Positions 48,328 to 61,714 are shown, counted from the first letter of the stretch. The stretch is 64,000 nt of DNA from Lasioglossum baleicum (GCF_051020765.1 NW_027469362.1:62001-126000); one strand, 5' to 3'. Notes: a model not told the origin generated them from the sequence alone. Translations and numbers: made by a program.

Positions 48328-48443
48328 GTTTTGTGGGATGCGCATGCGCAGGTTTTGTGGGATGCGCATGCGCAGGATTTGTGGGATGCGAATGCGCAGG
48401 TTTTTTGGGATGCGCATGCGCAGGTTTTTTGGGATGCGCATGG
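48328..48443 (+). repeat. 24-bp subrepeat module M16
   Basis: 116-bp member of the M16/M17 pair. It corresponds to M19, 3,777 bp downstream, which is one 24-bp unit shorter. Confidence 0.95.
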
Positions 48444-48594
48444 CTAGTCGAGCAAAAACACGTGCGAGAGGATGCATCCCGCAGGCTAGTCGAGTAAAAA
48501 CACATGCGAGAGGATGCATCCCGCAGGCTAGTCGAGTAAAAACACGTGCGAGAGGATGCTTCCCGCAGGCTAGTCGAGTAAAAATACGTTCGAG

Positions 48595-48686
48595 GTTTTG
48601 TGGGATGCGCATGCGCAGGTTTTGTGGGATGCGCATGCGCAGGATTTGTGGGATGCGAATGCGCAGGTTTTTTGGGATGCGCATGG
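48595..48686 (+). repeat. 24-bp subrepeat module M17, short form
   Basis: 92-bp form with the ACGTTCGAG flank, 267 bp after M16 start to start, the same spacing as M11/M12 and M13/M14. Confidence 0.95.
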
Positions 48687-50895
48687 CTAGTCGAGCAAAA
48701 ACACGTGCAAGAGGATGCATCCCGCAGGCTAGTCGAGTAAAAACACATGCGAGAGGATGCATCCCGCAGGCTAGACGAGTAAAAACACATGCGAGAGGAT
48801 GCATCCCGCAGGCTAGTCGAGTAAAAACACGTGCGAGAGGATGCATCCCGCAGGCTAGTCGAGTAAAAACACGTGCGAGAGGATGGTTCCCGCAGGCTAG
48901 TCGAGTAAAAACACATGCGGGAGGATGCATCCCGCAGGCTAGTCGAGTAAAAACACGTGCGAGAGGATGCATCCCGCAAGCTAGTCGAGTAAAAACACGT
49001 GCGAGAGGATGCATCCCGCAGGCTAGTCGAGTAAAAACACATGCGAGAGGATGCATCCCGCAGGCTAGTCGAGTAAAAACACGTGCGAGAGGATGCTTCC
49101 CGCAGGCTAGTCGAGTAAAAACACGTGCGAGAGGATGCTTACCGCATGCTAGCCGAGTTAAAACACATGCGAGAGGATGCATCCCGCAGGCTAGTCGAGT
49201 AAAAACACGTGCGAGAGGATGCATCCCGCAGGCTAGTCGAGTAAAAACACATGCGAGAGGATGCATCCCGCAGGCTAGTCGAGCAAAAACACGTGCGAGA
49301 GGATGCATCCCGCAGGATAGTCGAGTAAAAACACGTGCGAGAGGATGCATCCCGCAGGCTAGTCGGGCAAAAACACGTGCGAGAGGATGCATACCGCAGG
49401 CTAGTCGAGTAAAAGCACGTGCGTGAGGATGCATCCCGCAGGCTAGTCGAGTAAAAACACGTGCGAGAGGATACATCCCGCAGGCTACTCGAGTAAAAAC
49501 ACGTGCGAGAGGATGCATCCCGCAGGCTAGTCGAGTAAAAACACGTGCGAGAGGATGCATCCCGCAGGCTAGTCGAGTAAAAACACGTGCGAGAGGATGC
49601 ATCCCGCAGGCTAGTCGAGTAAAAACACGTGCAAGAGGATGCACCCCGCAGGCTAGTCGAGTAAAAACACGTGCGAGAGGATGTATCCCGCAGGCTAGTC
49701 GAGTAAAAACACGTGCGAGAGGATGCATCCCGCAGGCTAGTCGAGTAAAAACAAGTGCGAGAGGATGCATCCCGCAGGCTAGTCGAGTAAAAACACGTGC
49801 GAGAGGATGCATCCCGCAGGCTAGTCGAGCAAAAACACGTGTGAGAGGATGCATCCCGCAGGCTAGTCGAGCAAAAACACGTGCGAGAGGATGCATCCCG
49901 CAGGCTAGTCGATTAAAAACACGTGCGAGAGGATGCATCCCGCAGGCTAGTCGAGTAAAAACACGTGCGAGAGGATGCTTCCCGCATGCTAGTCGAGTAA
50001 AAACACATGCGAGAGGATGCATCCCGCAGGCTAGTCGAGTAAAAACACGTGCGAGAGAATGCATCCCGCAGGCTAGTCGAGTAAAAACACATGCGAGAGG
50101 ATGCATCCCGCAGGCTAGTCGAGTAAAAACACATTCGAGAGGATGCACCCCGCAGGCTAGTCGAGTAAAAACACGTGCGAGAGGATGCTTCCCGCAGGCT
50201 AGTCGAGTAAAAACACGTGCGAGAGGATGCATCCCGCAGGCTAGTCGAGTAAAAAATCGTGCGAGAGGATGCATCCCGCTGGCTAGTCGAGTAAAAACAC
50301 GTGCGAGAGGATGCTTCCCGCAGGCTAGTCGAGTAAAAACACGTGCGAGAGGATGCATCCCGCAGGCTAGTCGAGTAAAAACACATGCGTGAGGATGCAT
50401 CCCGCAGGCCAGTCGAGTAAAAACACATGCGAGAGGATGCATCCCGCAGGCTAGTCGAGTAAAAACACGTGCGAGAGGATGCTTCCCGCAGGCTAGTCGA
50501 GTAAAAACACGTGCGAGAGGATGCATCCCGCAGGCTAGTCGAGTAAAAACACGTGCGAGAGGATGCTTCCCGCAGGCTGGTCGAGCAAAAACACGTGCGA
50601 GAGGATGCATCCCGCAGGCTAGTCGAGCAAAAACACGTGCGAGAGGATGCTTCCCGCAGGCTAGTCGAGTAAAAACACGTGCGAGAGGATGCATCCCGCA
50701 GGCTAGTCGATTAAAAAAACGTGCGAGAGGATGCATCCCGCAGGCTAGTCGAGTAAAAACACGTGCGAGAGGATGCTTCCCGCAGGCTAGTCAAGTAAAA
50801 ACACATGCGAGAGGATGCATCCCGCAGGCTAGTCGAGTAAAAACACGTGCGAGAGGATGCTTCCCGCAGGCTAGTCGAGTAAAAATACGTTCGAG

Positions 50896-50987
50896 GTTTT
50901 GTGGGATGCGCATGCGCAGGTTTTGTGGGATGCGCATGCGCAGGATTTGTGGGATGCGAATGCGCAGGTTTTTTGGGATGCGCATGG
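50896..50987 (+). repeat. 24-bp subrepeat module M18, short form
   Basis: 92-bp copy of M15 at offset 3,777, again without a partner upstream. Confidence 0.95.
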
Positions 50988-52104
50988 CTAGTCGAGCAAA
51001 AACACGTGCAAGAGGATGCATCCCGCAGGCTAGTCGAGTAAAAACACATGCGAGAGGATGCATCCCGCAGGCTAGACGAGTAAAAACACATGCGAGAGGA
51101 TGCATCCCGCAGGCTAGTCGAGTAAAAACACGTGCGAGAGGATGCATCCCGCAGGCTAGTCGAGTAAAAACACGTGCGAGAGGATGGTTCCCGCAGGCTA
51201 GTCGAGTAAAAACACATGCGGGAGGATGCATCCCGCAAGCTAGTCGAGTAAAAACACGTGCGAGAGGATGCATCCCGCAGGCTAGTCGAGTAAAAACATG
51301 TGCGAGAGGATGCATCCCGCAGGCTAGTCGAGTAAAAACACGTGCGAGAGGATGCTTCCCGCATGCTAGTCGAGTAAAAACACATGCGAGAGGATGCATC
51401 CCGCAGGCTAGTCGAGTAAAAACACGTGCGAGAGGATGCTTCCCGCAGGCTAGTCGAGTAAAAACACATGCGGGAGGATGCATCCCGCAAGCTAGTCGAG
51501 TAAAAACACGTGCGAGAGGATGCATCCCGCAGGCTAGTCGAGTAAAAACACATGCGAGAGGATGCATCCCGCAGGCTAGTCGAGTAAAAACACGTGCGAG
51601 AGGATGCTTCCCGCAGGCTAGTCGAGTAAAAACACGTGCGAGAGGATGCATCCCGCAGGCTAGTCGAGTAAAAACACGTGCGAGAGGATGCTTCCCGCAG
51701 GCTGGTCGAGCAAAAACACGTGCGAGAGGATGCATCCCGCAGGCTAGTCGAGCAAAAACACGTGCGAGAGGATGCTTCCCGCAGGCTAGTCGAGTAAAAA
51801 CACGTGCGAGAGGATGCATCCCGCAGGCTAGTCGATTAAAAAAACGTGCGAGAGGATGCATCCCGCAGGCTAGTCGAGTAAAAACACGTGCGAGAGGACT
51901 CTTCCCCAAGGCTAGTCGAGTAAAAACACGTGCGAGAGGATGCATCCCGCAGGCTAGTCGAGTAAAAACACGTGCGAGAGGATGCTTCCCGCAGGCTAGT
52001 CGAGTAAAAACACGTGCGAGAGGATGCTTCCCGCAGGCTAGTCGAGTAAAAACACGTGCGAGAGGATGGTTCCCGCAGGCTAGTCGAGTAAAAATACGTG
52101 CGAG

Positions 52105-52196
52105 GTTTTGTGGGATGCGCATGCGCAGGTTTTGTGGGATGCGCATGCGCAGGATTTGTGGGATGCGAATGCGCAGGTTTTTTGGGATGCGCATGG
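52105..52196 (+). repeat. 24-bp subrepeat module M19, reduced copy of M16
   Basis: 92 bp, but with the ACGTGCGAG flank of a first-position module. By context it is M16 minus one c unit. The distance to M20 is 243 bp and not 267. Confidence 0.95.
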
Positions 52197-52347
52197 CTAG
52201 TCGAGCAAAAACACGTGCGAGAGGATGCATCCCGCAGGCTAGTCGAGTAAAAACACATGCGAGAGGATGCATCCCGCAGGCTAGTCGAGTAAAAACACGT
52301 GCGAGAGGATGCTTCCCGCAGGCTAGTCGAGTAAAAATACGTTCGAG

Positions 52348-52439
52348 GTTTTGTGGGATGCGCATGCGCAGGTTTTGTGGGATGCGCATGCGCAGGATTT
52401 GTGGGATGCGAATGCGCAGGTTTTTTGGGATGCGCATGG
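52348..52439 (+). repeat. 24-bp subrepeat module M20, short form
   Basis: 92-bp form with the ACGTTCGAG flank. It is the copy of M17 at offset 3,753, because M19 lost 24 bp. Confidence 0.95.
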
Positions 52440-55026
52440 CTAGTCGAGCAAAAACACGTGCAAGAGGATGCATCCCGCAGGCTAGTCGAGTAAAAACACA
52501 TGCGAGAGGATGCATCCCGCAGGCTAGACGAGTAAAAACACATGCGAGAGGATGCATCCCGCAGGCTAGTCGAGTAAAAACACGTGCGAGAGGATGCATC
52601 CCGCAGGCTAGTCGAGTAAAAACACGTGCGAGAGGATGGTTCCCGCAGGCTAGTCGAGTAAAAACACATGCGGGAGGATGCATCCCGCAGGCTAGTCGAG
52701 TAAAAACACGTGCGAGAGGATGCATCCCGCAAGCTAGTCGAGTAAAAACACGTGCGAGAGGATGCATCCCGCAGGCTAGTCGAGTAAAAACACATGCGAG
52801 AGGATGCATCCCGCAGGCTAGTCGAGTAAAAACACGTGCGAGAGGATGCTTCCCGCAGGCTAGTCGAGTAAAAACACGTGCAAGAGGATGCATCCCGCAG
52901 GCTAGTCGAGTAAAAACACGTGCGAGAGGATGCATCCCACAGGCTAGTCGAGTAAAAACACATGCGAGAGGATGCATCCCGTAGGCTAGTCGAGTAAAAA
53001 CACATGCAAGAGGATGCATCCCGCAGGCTAGTCGAGTAAAAACACGTGCGAGAGGATGCTTCCCGCAGGCTAGTGGAGTAAAAACACGTGCGAGAGGATG
53101 CATCCCACAGGCTAGTCGAGCAAAAACACGTGTGAGAGGATGCATCCCCCAGGCTAGTCGAGCAAAAACACGTGCGAGAGGATGCATCCCGCAGGCTAGT
53201 CGATTAAAAACACGTGCGAGAGGATGCATCCCGCAGGCTAGTCGAGTAAAAACACGTGCGAGAGGATGCTTACCGCATGCTAGCCGAGTTAAAACACATG
53301 CGAGAGGATGCATCCCGCAGGCTAGTCGAGTAAAAACACGTGCGAGAGGATGCATCCCGCAGGCTAGTCGAGTAAAAACACATGCGAGAGGATGCATCCC
53401 GCAGGCTAGTCGAGCAAAAACACGTGCGAGAGGATGCATCCCGCAGGATAGTCGAGTAAAAACACGTGCGAGAGGATGCATCCCGCAGGCTAGTCGGGCA
53501 AAAACACGTGCGAGAGGATGCATACCGCAGGCTAGTCGAGTAAAAGCACGTGCGTGAGGATGCATCCCGCAGGCTAGTCGAGTAAAAACACGTGCGAGAG
53601 GATACATCCCGCAGGCTACTCGAGTAAAAACACGTGCGAGAGGATGCATCCCGCAGGCTAGTCGAGTAAAAACACGTGCGAGAGGATGCATCCCGCAGGC
53701 TAGTCGAGTAAAAACACGTGCGAGAGGATGCATCCCGCAGGCTAGTCGAGTAAAAACACGTGCAAGAGGATGCACCCCGCAGGCTAGTCGAGTAAAAACA
53801 CGTGCGAGAGGATGTATCCCGCAGGCTAGTCGAGTAAAAACACGTGCGAGAGGATGCATCCCGCAGGCTAGTCGAGTAAAAACAAGTGCGAGAGGATGCA
53901 TCCCGCAGGCTAGTCGAGTAAAAACACGTGCGAGAGGATGCATCCCGCAGGCTAGTCGAGCAAAAACACGTGTGAGAGGATGCATCCCGCAGGCTAGTCG
54001 AGCAAAAACACGTGCGAGAGGATGCATCCCGCAGGCTAGTCGATTAAAAACACGTGCGAGAGGATGCATCCCGCAGGCTAGTCGAGTAAAAACACGTGCG
54101 AGAGGATGCTTCCCGCATGCTAGTCGAGTAAAAACACATGCGAGAGGATGCATCCCGCAGGCTAGTCGAGTAAAAACACGTGCGAGAGAATGCATCCCGC
54201 AGGCTAGTCGAGTAAAAACACATGCGAGAGGATGCATCCCGCAGGCTAGTCGAGTAAAAACACATTCGAGAGGATGCACCCCGCAGGCTAGTCGAGTAAA
54301 AACACGTGCGAGAGGATGCTTCCCGCAGGCTAGTCGAGTAAAAACACGTGCGAGAGGATGCATCCCGCAGGCTAGTCGAGTAAAAAATCGTGCGAGAGGA
54401 TGCATCCCGCTGGCTAGTCGAGTAAAAACACGTGCGAGAGGATGCTTCCCGCAGGCTAGTCGAGTAAAAACACGTGCGAGAGGATGCATCCCGCAGGCTA
54501 GTCGAGTAAAAACACATGCGTGAGGATGCATCCCGCAGGCCAGTCGAGTAAAAACACATGCGAGAGGATGCATCCCGCAGGCTAGTCGAGTAAAAACACG
54601 TGCGAGAGGATGCTTCCCGCAGGCTAGTCGAGTAAAAACACGTGCGAGAGGATGCATCCCGCAGGCTAGTCGAGTAAAAACACGTGCGAGAGGATGCTTC
54701 CCGCAGGCTGGTCGAGCAAAAACACGTGCGAGAGGATGCATCCCGCAGGCTAGTCGAGCAAAAACACGTGCGAGAGGATGCTTCCCGCAGGCTAGTCGAG
54801 TAAAAACACGTGCGAGAGGATGCATCCCGCAGGCTAGTCGATTAAAAAAACGTGCGAGAGGATGCATCCCGCAGGCTAGTCGAGTAAAAACACGTGCGAG
54901 AGGATGCTTCCCGCAGGCTAGTCAAGTAAAAACACATGCGAGAGGATGCATCCCGCAGGCTAGTCGAGTAAAAACACGTGCGAGAGGATGCTTCCCGCAG
55001 GCTAGTCGAGTAAAAATACGTTCGAG

Positions 55027-55118
55027 GTTTTGTGGGATGCGCATGCGCAGGTTTTGTGGGATGCGCATGCGCAGGATTTGTGGGATGCGAATGCGCAGGT
55101 TTTTTGGGATGCGCATGG
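55027..55118 (+). repeat. 24-bp subrepeat module M21, short form
   Basis: 92-bp copy of M18 at offset 4,131. Confidence 0.95.
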
Positions 55119-57873
55119 CTAGTCGAGCAAAAACACGTGCAAGAGGATGCATCCCGCAGGCTAGTCGAGTAAAAACACATGCGAGAGGATGCATCCCGCA
55201 GGCTAGACGAGTAAAAACACATGCGAGAGGATGCATCCCGCAGGCTAGTCGAGTAAAAACACGTGCGAGAGGATGCATCCCGCAGGCTAGTCGAGTAAAA
55301 ACACGTGCGAGAGGATGGTTCCCGCAGGCTAGTCGAGTAAAAACACATGCGGGAGGATGCATCCCGCAAGCTAGTCGAGTAAAAACACGTGCGAGAGGAT
55401 GCATCCCGCAGGCTAGTCGAGTAAAAACATGTGCGAGAGGATGCATCCCGCAGGCTAGTCGAGTAAAAACACGTGCGAGAGGATGCTTCCCGCATGCTAG
55501 TCGAGTAAAAACACATGCGAGAGGATGCATCCCGCAGGCTAGTCGAGTAAAAACACGTGCGAGAGGATGCTTCCCGCAGGCTAGTCGAGTAAAAACACAT
55601 GCGGGAGGATGCATCCCGCAAGCTAGTCGAGTAAAAACACGTGCGAGAGGATGCATCCCGCAGGCTAGTCGAGTAAAAACACATGCGAGAGGATGCATCC
55701 CGCAGGCTAGTCGAGTAAAAACACGTGTGAGAGGATGCTTCCCGCAGGCTAGTCGAGTAAAAACACGTGCAAGAGGATGCATCCCGCAGGCTAGTCGAGT
55801 AAAAACACGTGCGAGAGGATGCATCCCACAGGCTAGTCGAGTAAAAACACATGCGAGAGGATGCATCCCGTAGGCTAGTCGAGTAAAAACACATGCAAGA
55901 GGATGCATCCCGCAGGCTAGTCGAGTAAAAACACGTGCGAGAGGATGCTTCCCGCAGGCTAGTGGAGTAAAAACACGTGCGAGAGGATGCATCCCACAGG
56001 CTAGTCGAGCAAAAACACGTGTGAGAGGATGCATCCCCCAGGCTAGTCGAGCAAAAACACGTGCGAGAGGATGCTTCCCGCAGGCTAGTGGAGTAAAAAC
56101 ACGTGCGAGAGGATGCATCCCGCAGGCTAGTCGAGTAAAAACACGTGCGAGAGGATGCTTACCGCATGCTAGCCGAGTTAAAACACATGCGAGAGGATGC
56201 ATCCCGCAGGCTAGTCGAGTAAAAACACGTGCGAGAGGATGCATCCCGCAGGCTAGTCGAGTAAAAACACATGCGAGAGGATGCATCCCGCAGGCTAGTC
56301 GAGCAAAAACACGTGCGAGAGGATGCATCCCGCAGGATAGTCGAGTAAAAACACGTGCGAGAGGATGCATCCCGCAGGCTAGTCGGGCAAAAACACGTGC
56401 GAGAGGATGCATACCGCAGGCTAGTCGAGTAAAAGCACGTGCGTGAGGATGCATCCCGCAGGCTAGTCGAGTAAAAACACGTGCGAGAGGATACATCCCG
56501 CAGGCTACTCGAGTAAAAACACGTGCGAGAGGATGCATCCCGCAGGCTAGTCGAGTAAAAACACGTGCGAGAGGATGCATCCCGCAGGCTAGTCGAGTAA
56601 AAACACGTGCGAGAGGATGCATCCCGCAGGCTAGTCGAGTAAAAACACGTGCAAGAGGATGCACCCCGCAGGCTAGTCGAGTAAAAACACGTGCGAGAGG
56701 ATGTATCCCGCAGGCTAGTCGAGTAAAAACACGTGCGAGAGGATGCATCCCGCAGGCTAGTCGAGTAAAAACAAGTGCGAGAGGATGCATCCCGCAGGCT
56801 AGTCGAGTAAAAACACGTGCGAGAGGATGCATCCCGCAGGCTAGTCGAGCAAAAACACGTGTGAGAGGATGCATCCCGCAGGCTAGTCGAGCAAAAACAC
56901 GTGCGAGAGGATGCATCCCGCAGGCTAGTCGAGTAAAAACACGTGCGAGAGGATGCATCCCGCAGGCTAGTCGAGTAAAAACACATGCGTGAGGATGCAT
57001 CCCGCAGGCCAGTCGAGTAAAAACACATGCGAGAGGATGCATCCCGCAGGCTAGTCGAGTAAAAACACGTGCGAGAGGATGCTTCCCGCAGGCTAGTCGA
57101 GTAAAAACACGTGCGAGAGGATGCATCCCGCAGGCTAGTCGAGTAAAAACACGTGCGAGAGGATGCTTCCCGCAGGCTGGTCGAGCAAAAACACGTGCGA
57201 GAGGATGCATCCCGCAGGCTAGTCGAGCAAAAACACGTGCGAGAGGATGCTTCCCGCAGGCTAGTCGAGTAAAAACACGTGCGAGAGGATGCATCCCGCA
57301 GGCTAGTCGATTAAAAAAACGTGCGAGAGGATGCATCCCGCAGGCTAGTCGAGTAAAAACACGTGCGAGAGGATGCTTCCCGCAGGCTAGTCAAGTAAAA
57401 ACACGTGCGAGAGGATGCATCCCGCAGGCTAGTCGAGTAAAAACACGTGCGAGAGGATGCTTCCCGCAGGCTAGTCGAGTAAAAACACATGCGAGAGGAT
57501 GCATCCCGCAGGCTAGTCGAGTAAAAACACGTGCGAGAGGATGCATCCCGCAGGCTAGTCGAGTAAAAACACATGCGAGAGGATGCATCCCGCAGGCTAG
57601 TCGAGTAAAAACACGTGCGAGAGGATGCATCCCGCAGGCTAGTCGAGTAAAAACACGTGCGAGAGGATGCATCCCGCAGGCTAGTCGAGTAAAAACACGT
57701 GCGAGAGGATGCATCCCGCAGGCTAGTCGAGTAAAAACACGTGCGAGAGGATGCATCCCGCAGGCTAGTCGAGTAAAAACACGTGCGAGAGGATGCTTCC
57801 CGCAGGCTAGTCGAGTAAAAACACGTGCGAGAGGATGCTTCCCGCAGGCTAGTCGAGTAAAAATACGTGCGAG

Positions 57874-57989
57874 GTTTTGTGGGATGCGCATGCGCAGGTT
57901 TTGTGGGATGCGCATGCGCAGGATTTGTGGGATGCGAATGCGCAGGTTTTTTGGGATGCGCATGCGCAGGTTTTTTGGGATGCGCATGG
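57874..57989 (+). repeat. 24-bp subrepeat module M22, probable M23/M24 recombinant
   Basis: 116-bp form. The upstream flank matches that of M23 (offset 3,459). The downstream monomer carries GTGCAAGAGG, as after M24. The single module therefore looks like a fusion of the two pair members. Confidence 0.93.
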
Positions 57990-60900
57990 CTAGTCGAGAA
58001 AAAACACGTGCAAGAGGATGCATCCCGCAGGCTAGTCGAGTAAAAACACATGCGAGAGGATGCATCCCGCAGCCTAGTCGAGTAAAAACACATGCGAGAG
58101 GATGCATCCCGCAGGCTAGTCGAGTAAAAACACGTGCGAGAGGATGCATCCCACAGGCTAGTCGAGCAAAAACACGTGTGAGAGGATGCATCCCGCAGGC
58201 TAGTCGAGCAAAAACACGTGCGAGAGGATGCATCCCGCAGGCTAGTCGAGTAAAAACATGTGCGAGAGGATGCATTCCGCAGGCTAGTCGAGTAAAAACA
58301 CGTGCGAGAGGATACATCCCGTAGGCTAGTCGAGTAAAAACACGTGCGAGAGGATGCATCCCGCAGGCTAGTCGAGTAAAAACACGTGCGAGAGGATGCA
58401 TCCCGCAGGCTACTCGAGTAAAAACACGTGCGAGAGGATGCACCCCGCAGGCTAGTCGAGTAAAAACACGTGCGAGAGGATGCATCCCGCAGGCTAGTCG
58501 AGTAAAAACACATGCGAGAGGATGCATCCCGCAGGCTAGTCGAGTAAAAACACGTGCGAGAGGATGCTTCCCGCAGAATAGTCGAGTAAAAACACGTGCG
58601 AGAGGATGCATCCCGCAGGCTAGTCGAGTAAAAACACGTGCGAGAGGATGCATCCCGCAGGCTAGTCGAGTAAAAACACATGCGAGAGGATGCATCCCGC
58701 AGGCTGGTCGAGTAAAAACACATGCGAGAGGATGCATCCCGCAGGCTAGTCGTGTAAAAACACGTGCGAGAGGATGCTTCCCGCAGGCTAGTGGAGTAAA
58801 AACACGTGCGAGAGGATGCATCCCACAGGCTAGTCGAGCAAAAACACGTGTGAGAGGATGCATCCCCCAGGCTAGTCGAGCAAAAACACGTGCGAGAGGA
58901 TGCATCCCGCAGGCTAGTCGATTAAAAACACGTGCGAGAGGATGCATCCCGCAGGCTAGTCGAGTAAAAACACGTGCGAGAGGATACATCCCGTAGGCTA
59001 GTCGAGTAAAAACACGTGCGAGAGGATGCATCCCGCAGGCTAGTCGAGTAAAAACACATGCGGGAGGATGCATCCCGCAAGCTAGTCGAGTAAAAACACG
59101 TGCGAGAGGATGCATCCCGCAGGCTAGTCGAGTAAAAACACATGCGAGAGGATGCATCCCGCAGGCTAGTCGAGTAAAAACACGTGTGAGAGGATGCTTC
59201 CCGCCGGCTAGTCGAGTAAAAACACGTGCAAGAGGATGCATCCCGCAGGCTAGTCGAGTAAAAACACGTGCGAGAGGATGCATCCCACAGGCTAGTCGAG
59301 TAAAAACACATGCGAGAGGATGCATCCCGTAGGCTAGTCGAGTAAAAACACATGCAAGAGGATGCATCCCGCAGGCTAGTCTAGTAAAAACACGTGCGAG
59401 AGGATGCTTCCCGCAGGCTAGTGGAGTAAAAACACGTGCGAGAGGATGCATCCCACAGGCTAGTCGAGCAAAAACACGTGTGAGAGGATGCATCCCCCAG
59501 GCTAGTCCAGCAAAAACACGTGCGAGAGGATGCATCCCGCAGGCTAGTCGATTAAAAACACGTGCGAGAGGATGCATCCCGCAGGCTAGTCGAGTAAAAA
59601 CACGTGCGAGAGGATGCTTACCGCATGCTAGCCGAGTTAAAACACATGCGAGAGGATGCATCCCGCAGGCTAGTCGAGTAAAAACACGTGCGAGAGGATG
59701 CATCCCGCAGGCTAGTCGAGTAAAAACACATGCGAGAGGATGCATCCCGCAGGCTAGTCGAGCAAAAACACGTGCGAGAGGATGCATCCCGCAGGATAGT
59801 CGAGTAAAAACACGTGCGAGAGGATGCATCCCGCAGGCTAGTCGGGCAAAAACACGTGCGAGAGGATGCATACCGCAGGCTAGTCGAGTAAAAGCACGTG
59901 CGTGAGGATGCATCCCGCAGGCTAGTCGAGTAAAAACACGTGCGAGAGGATACATCCCGCAGGCTACTCGAGTAAAAACACGTGCGAGAGGATGCATCCC
60001 GCAGGCTAGTCGAGTAAAAACACGTGCGAGAGGATGCATCCCGCAGGCTAGTCGAGTAAAAACACGTGCGAGAGGATGCATCCCGCAGGCTAGTCGAGTA
60101 AAAACACGTGCAAGAGGATGCACCCCGCAGGCTAGTCGAGTAAAAACACGTGCGAGAGGATGTATCCCGCAGGCTAGTCGAGTAAAAACACGTGCGAGAG
60201 GATGCATCCCGCAGGCTAGTCGAGTAAAAACAAGTGCGAGAGGATGCATCCCGCAGGCTAGTCGAGTAAAAACACGTGCGAGAGGATGCATCCCGCAGGC
60301 TAGTCGAGCAAAAACACGTGTGAGAGGATGCATCCCGCAGGCTAGTCGAGCAAAAACACGTGCGAGAGGATGCATCCCGCAGGCTAGTCGAGTAAAAACA
60401 CGTGCGAGAGGATGCATCCCGCAGGCTAGTCGAGTAAAAACACATGCGTGAGGATGCATCCCGCAGGCCAGTCGAGTAAAAACACATGCGAGAGGATGCA
60501 TCCCGCAGGCTAGTCGAGTAAAAACACGTGCGAGAGGATGCTTCCCGCAGGCTAGTCGAGTAAAAACACGTGCGAGAGGATGCATCCCGCAGGCTAGTCG
60601 AGTAAAAACACGTGCGAGAGGATGCTTCCCGCAGGCTGGTCGAGCAAAAACACGTGCGAGAGGATGCATCCCGCAGGCTAGTCGAGCAAAAACACGTGCG
60701 AGAGGATGCTTCCCGCAGGCTAGTCGAGTAAAAACACGTGCGAGAGGATGCATCCCGCAGGCTAGTCGATTAAAAAAACGTGCGAGAGGATGCATCCCGC
60801 AGGCTAGTCGAGTAAAAACACGTGCGAGAGGATGCTTCCCGCAGGCTAGTCAAGTAAAAACACGTGCGAGAGGATGCATCCCGCAGGCTAGTCGAGTAAA

Positions 60901-61332
60901 AACACGTGCGAGAGGATGCTTCCCGCAGGCTAGTCGAGTAAAAACACATGCGAGAGGATGCATCCCGCAGGCTAGTCGAGTAAAAACACGTGCGAGAGGA
61001 TGCATCCCGCAGGCTAGTCGAGTAAAAACACATGCGAGAGGATGCATCCCGCAGGCTAGTCGAGTAAAAACACGTGCGAGAGGATGCATCCCGCAGGCTA
61101 GTCGAGTAAAAACACGTGCGAGAGGATGCATCCCGCAGGCTAGTCGAGTAAAAACACGTGCGAGAGGATGCATCCCGCAGGCTAGTCGAGTAAAAACACG
61201 TGCGAGAGGATGCATCCCGCAGGCTAGTCGAGTAAAAACACGTGCGAGAGGATGCTTCCCGCAGGCTAGTCGAGTAAAAACACGTGCGAGAGGATGCTTC
61301 CCGCAGGCTAGTCGAGTAAAAATACGTGCGAG

Positions 61333-61448
61333 GTTTTGTGGGATGCGCATGCGCAGGTTTTGTGGGATGCGCATGCGCAGGATTTGTGGGATGCGAATGC
61401 GCAGGTTTTTTGGGATGCGCATGCGCAGGTTTTTTGGGATGCGCATGG
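61333..61448 (+). repeat. 24-bp subrepeat module M23
   Basis: 116-bp form, first of a pair. The following monomer is the one-base-shorter TCGAGAAAAACAC type. Confidence 0.95.
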
Positions 61449-61598
61449 CTAGTCGAGAAAAACACGTGCGAGAGGATGCATCCCGCAGGCTAGTCGAGTA
61501 AAAACACATGCGAGAGGATGCATCCCGCAGGCTAGTCGAGTAAAAACACGTGCGAGAGGATGCTTCCCGCAGGCTAGTCGAGTAAAAATACGTGCGAG

Positions 61599-61714
61599 GT
61601 TTTGTGGGATGCGCATGCGCAGGTTTTGTGGGATGCGCATGCGCAGGATTTGTGGGATGCGAATGCGCAGGTGTTTTGGGATGCGCATGCGCAGGTTTTT
61701 TGGGATGCGCATGG
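61599..61714 (+). repeat. 24-bp subrepeat module M24
   Basis: 116-bp form, second of the pair. Unit c has a private T-to-G change in its T run (GGTGTTTTGGG). Confidence 0.95.
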
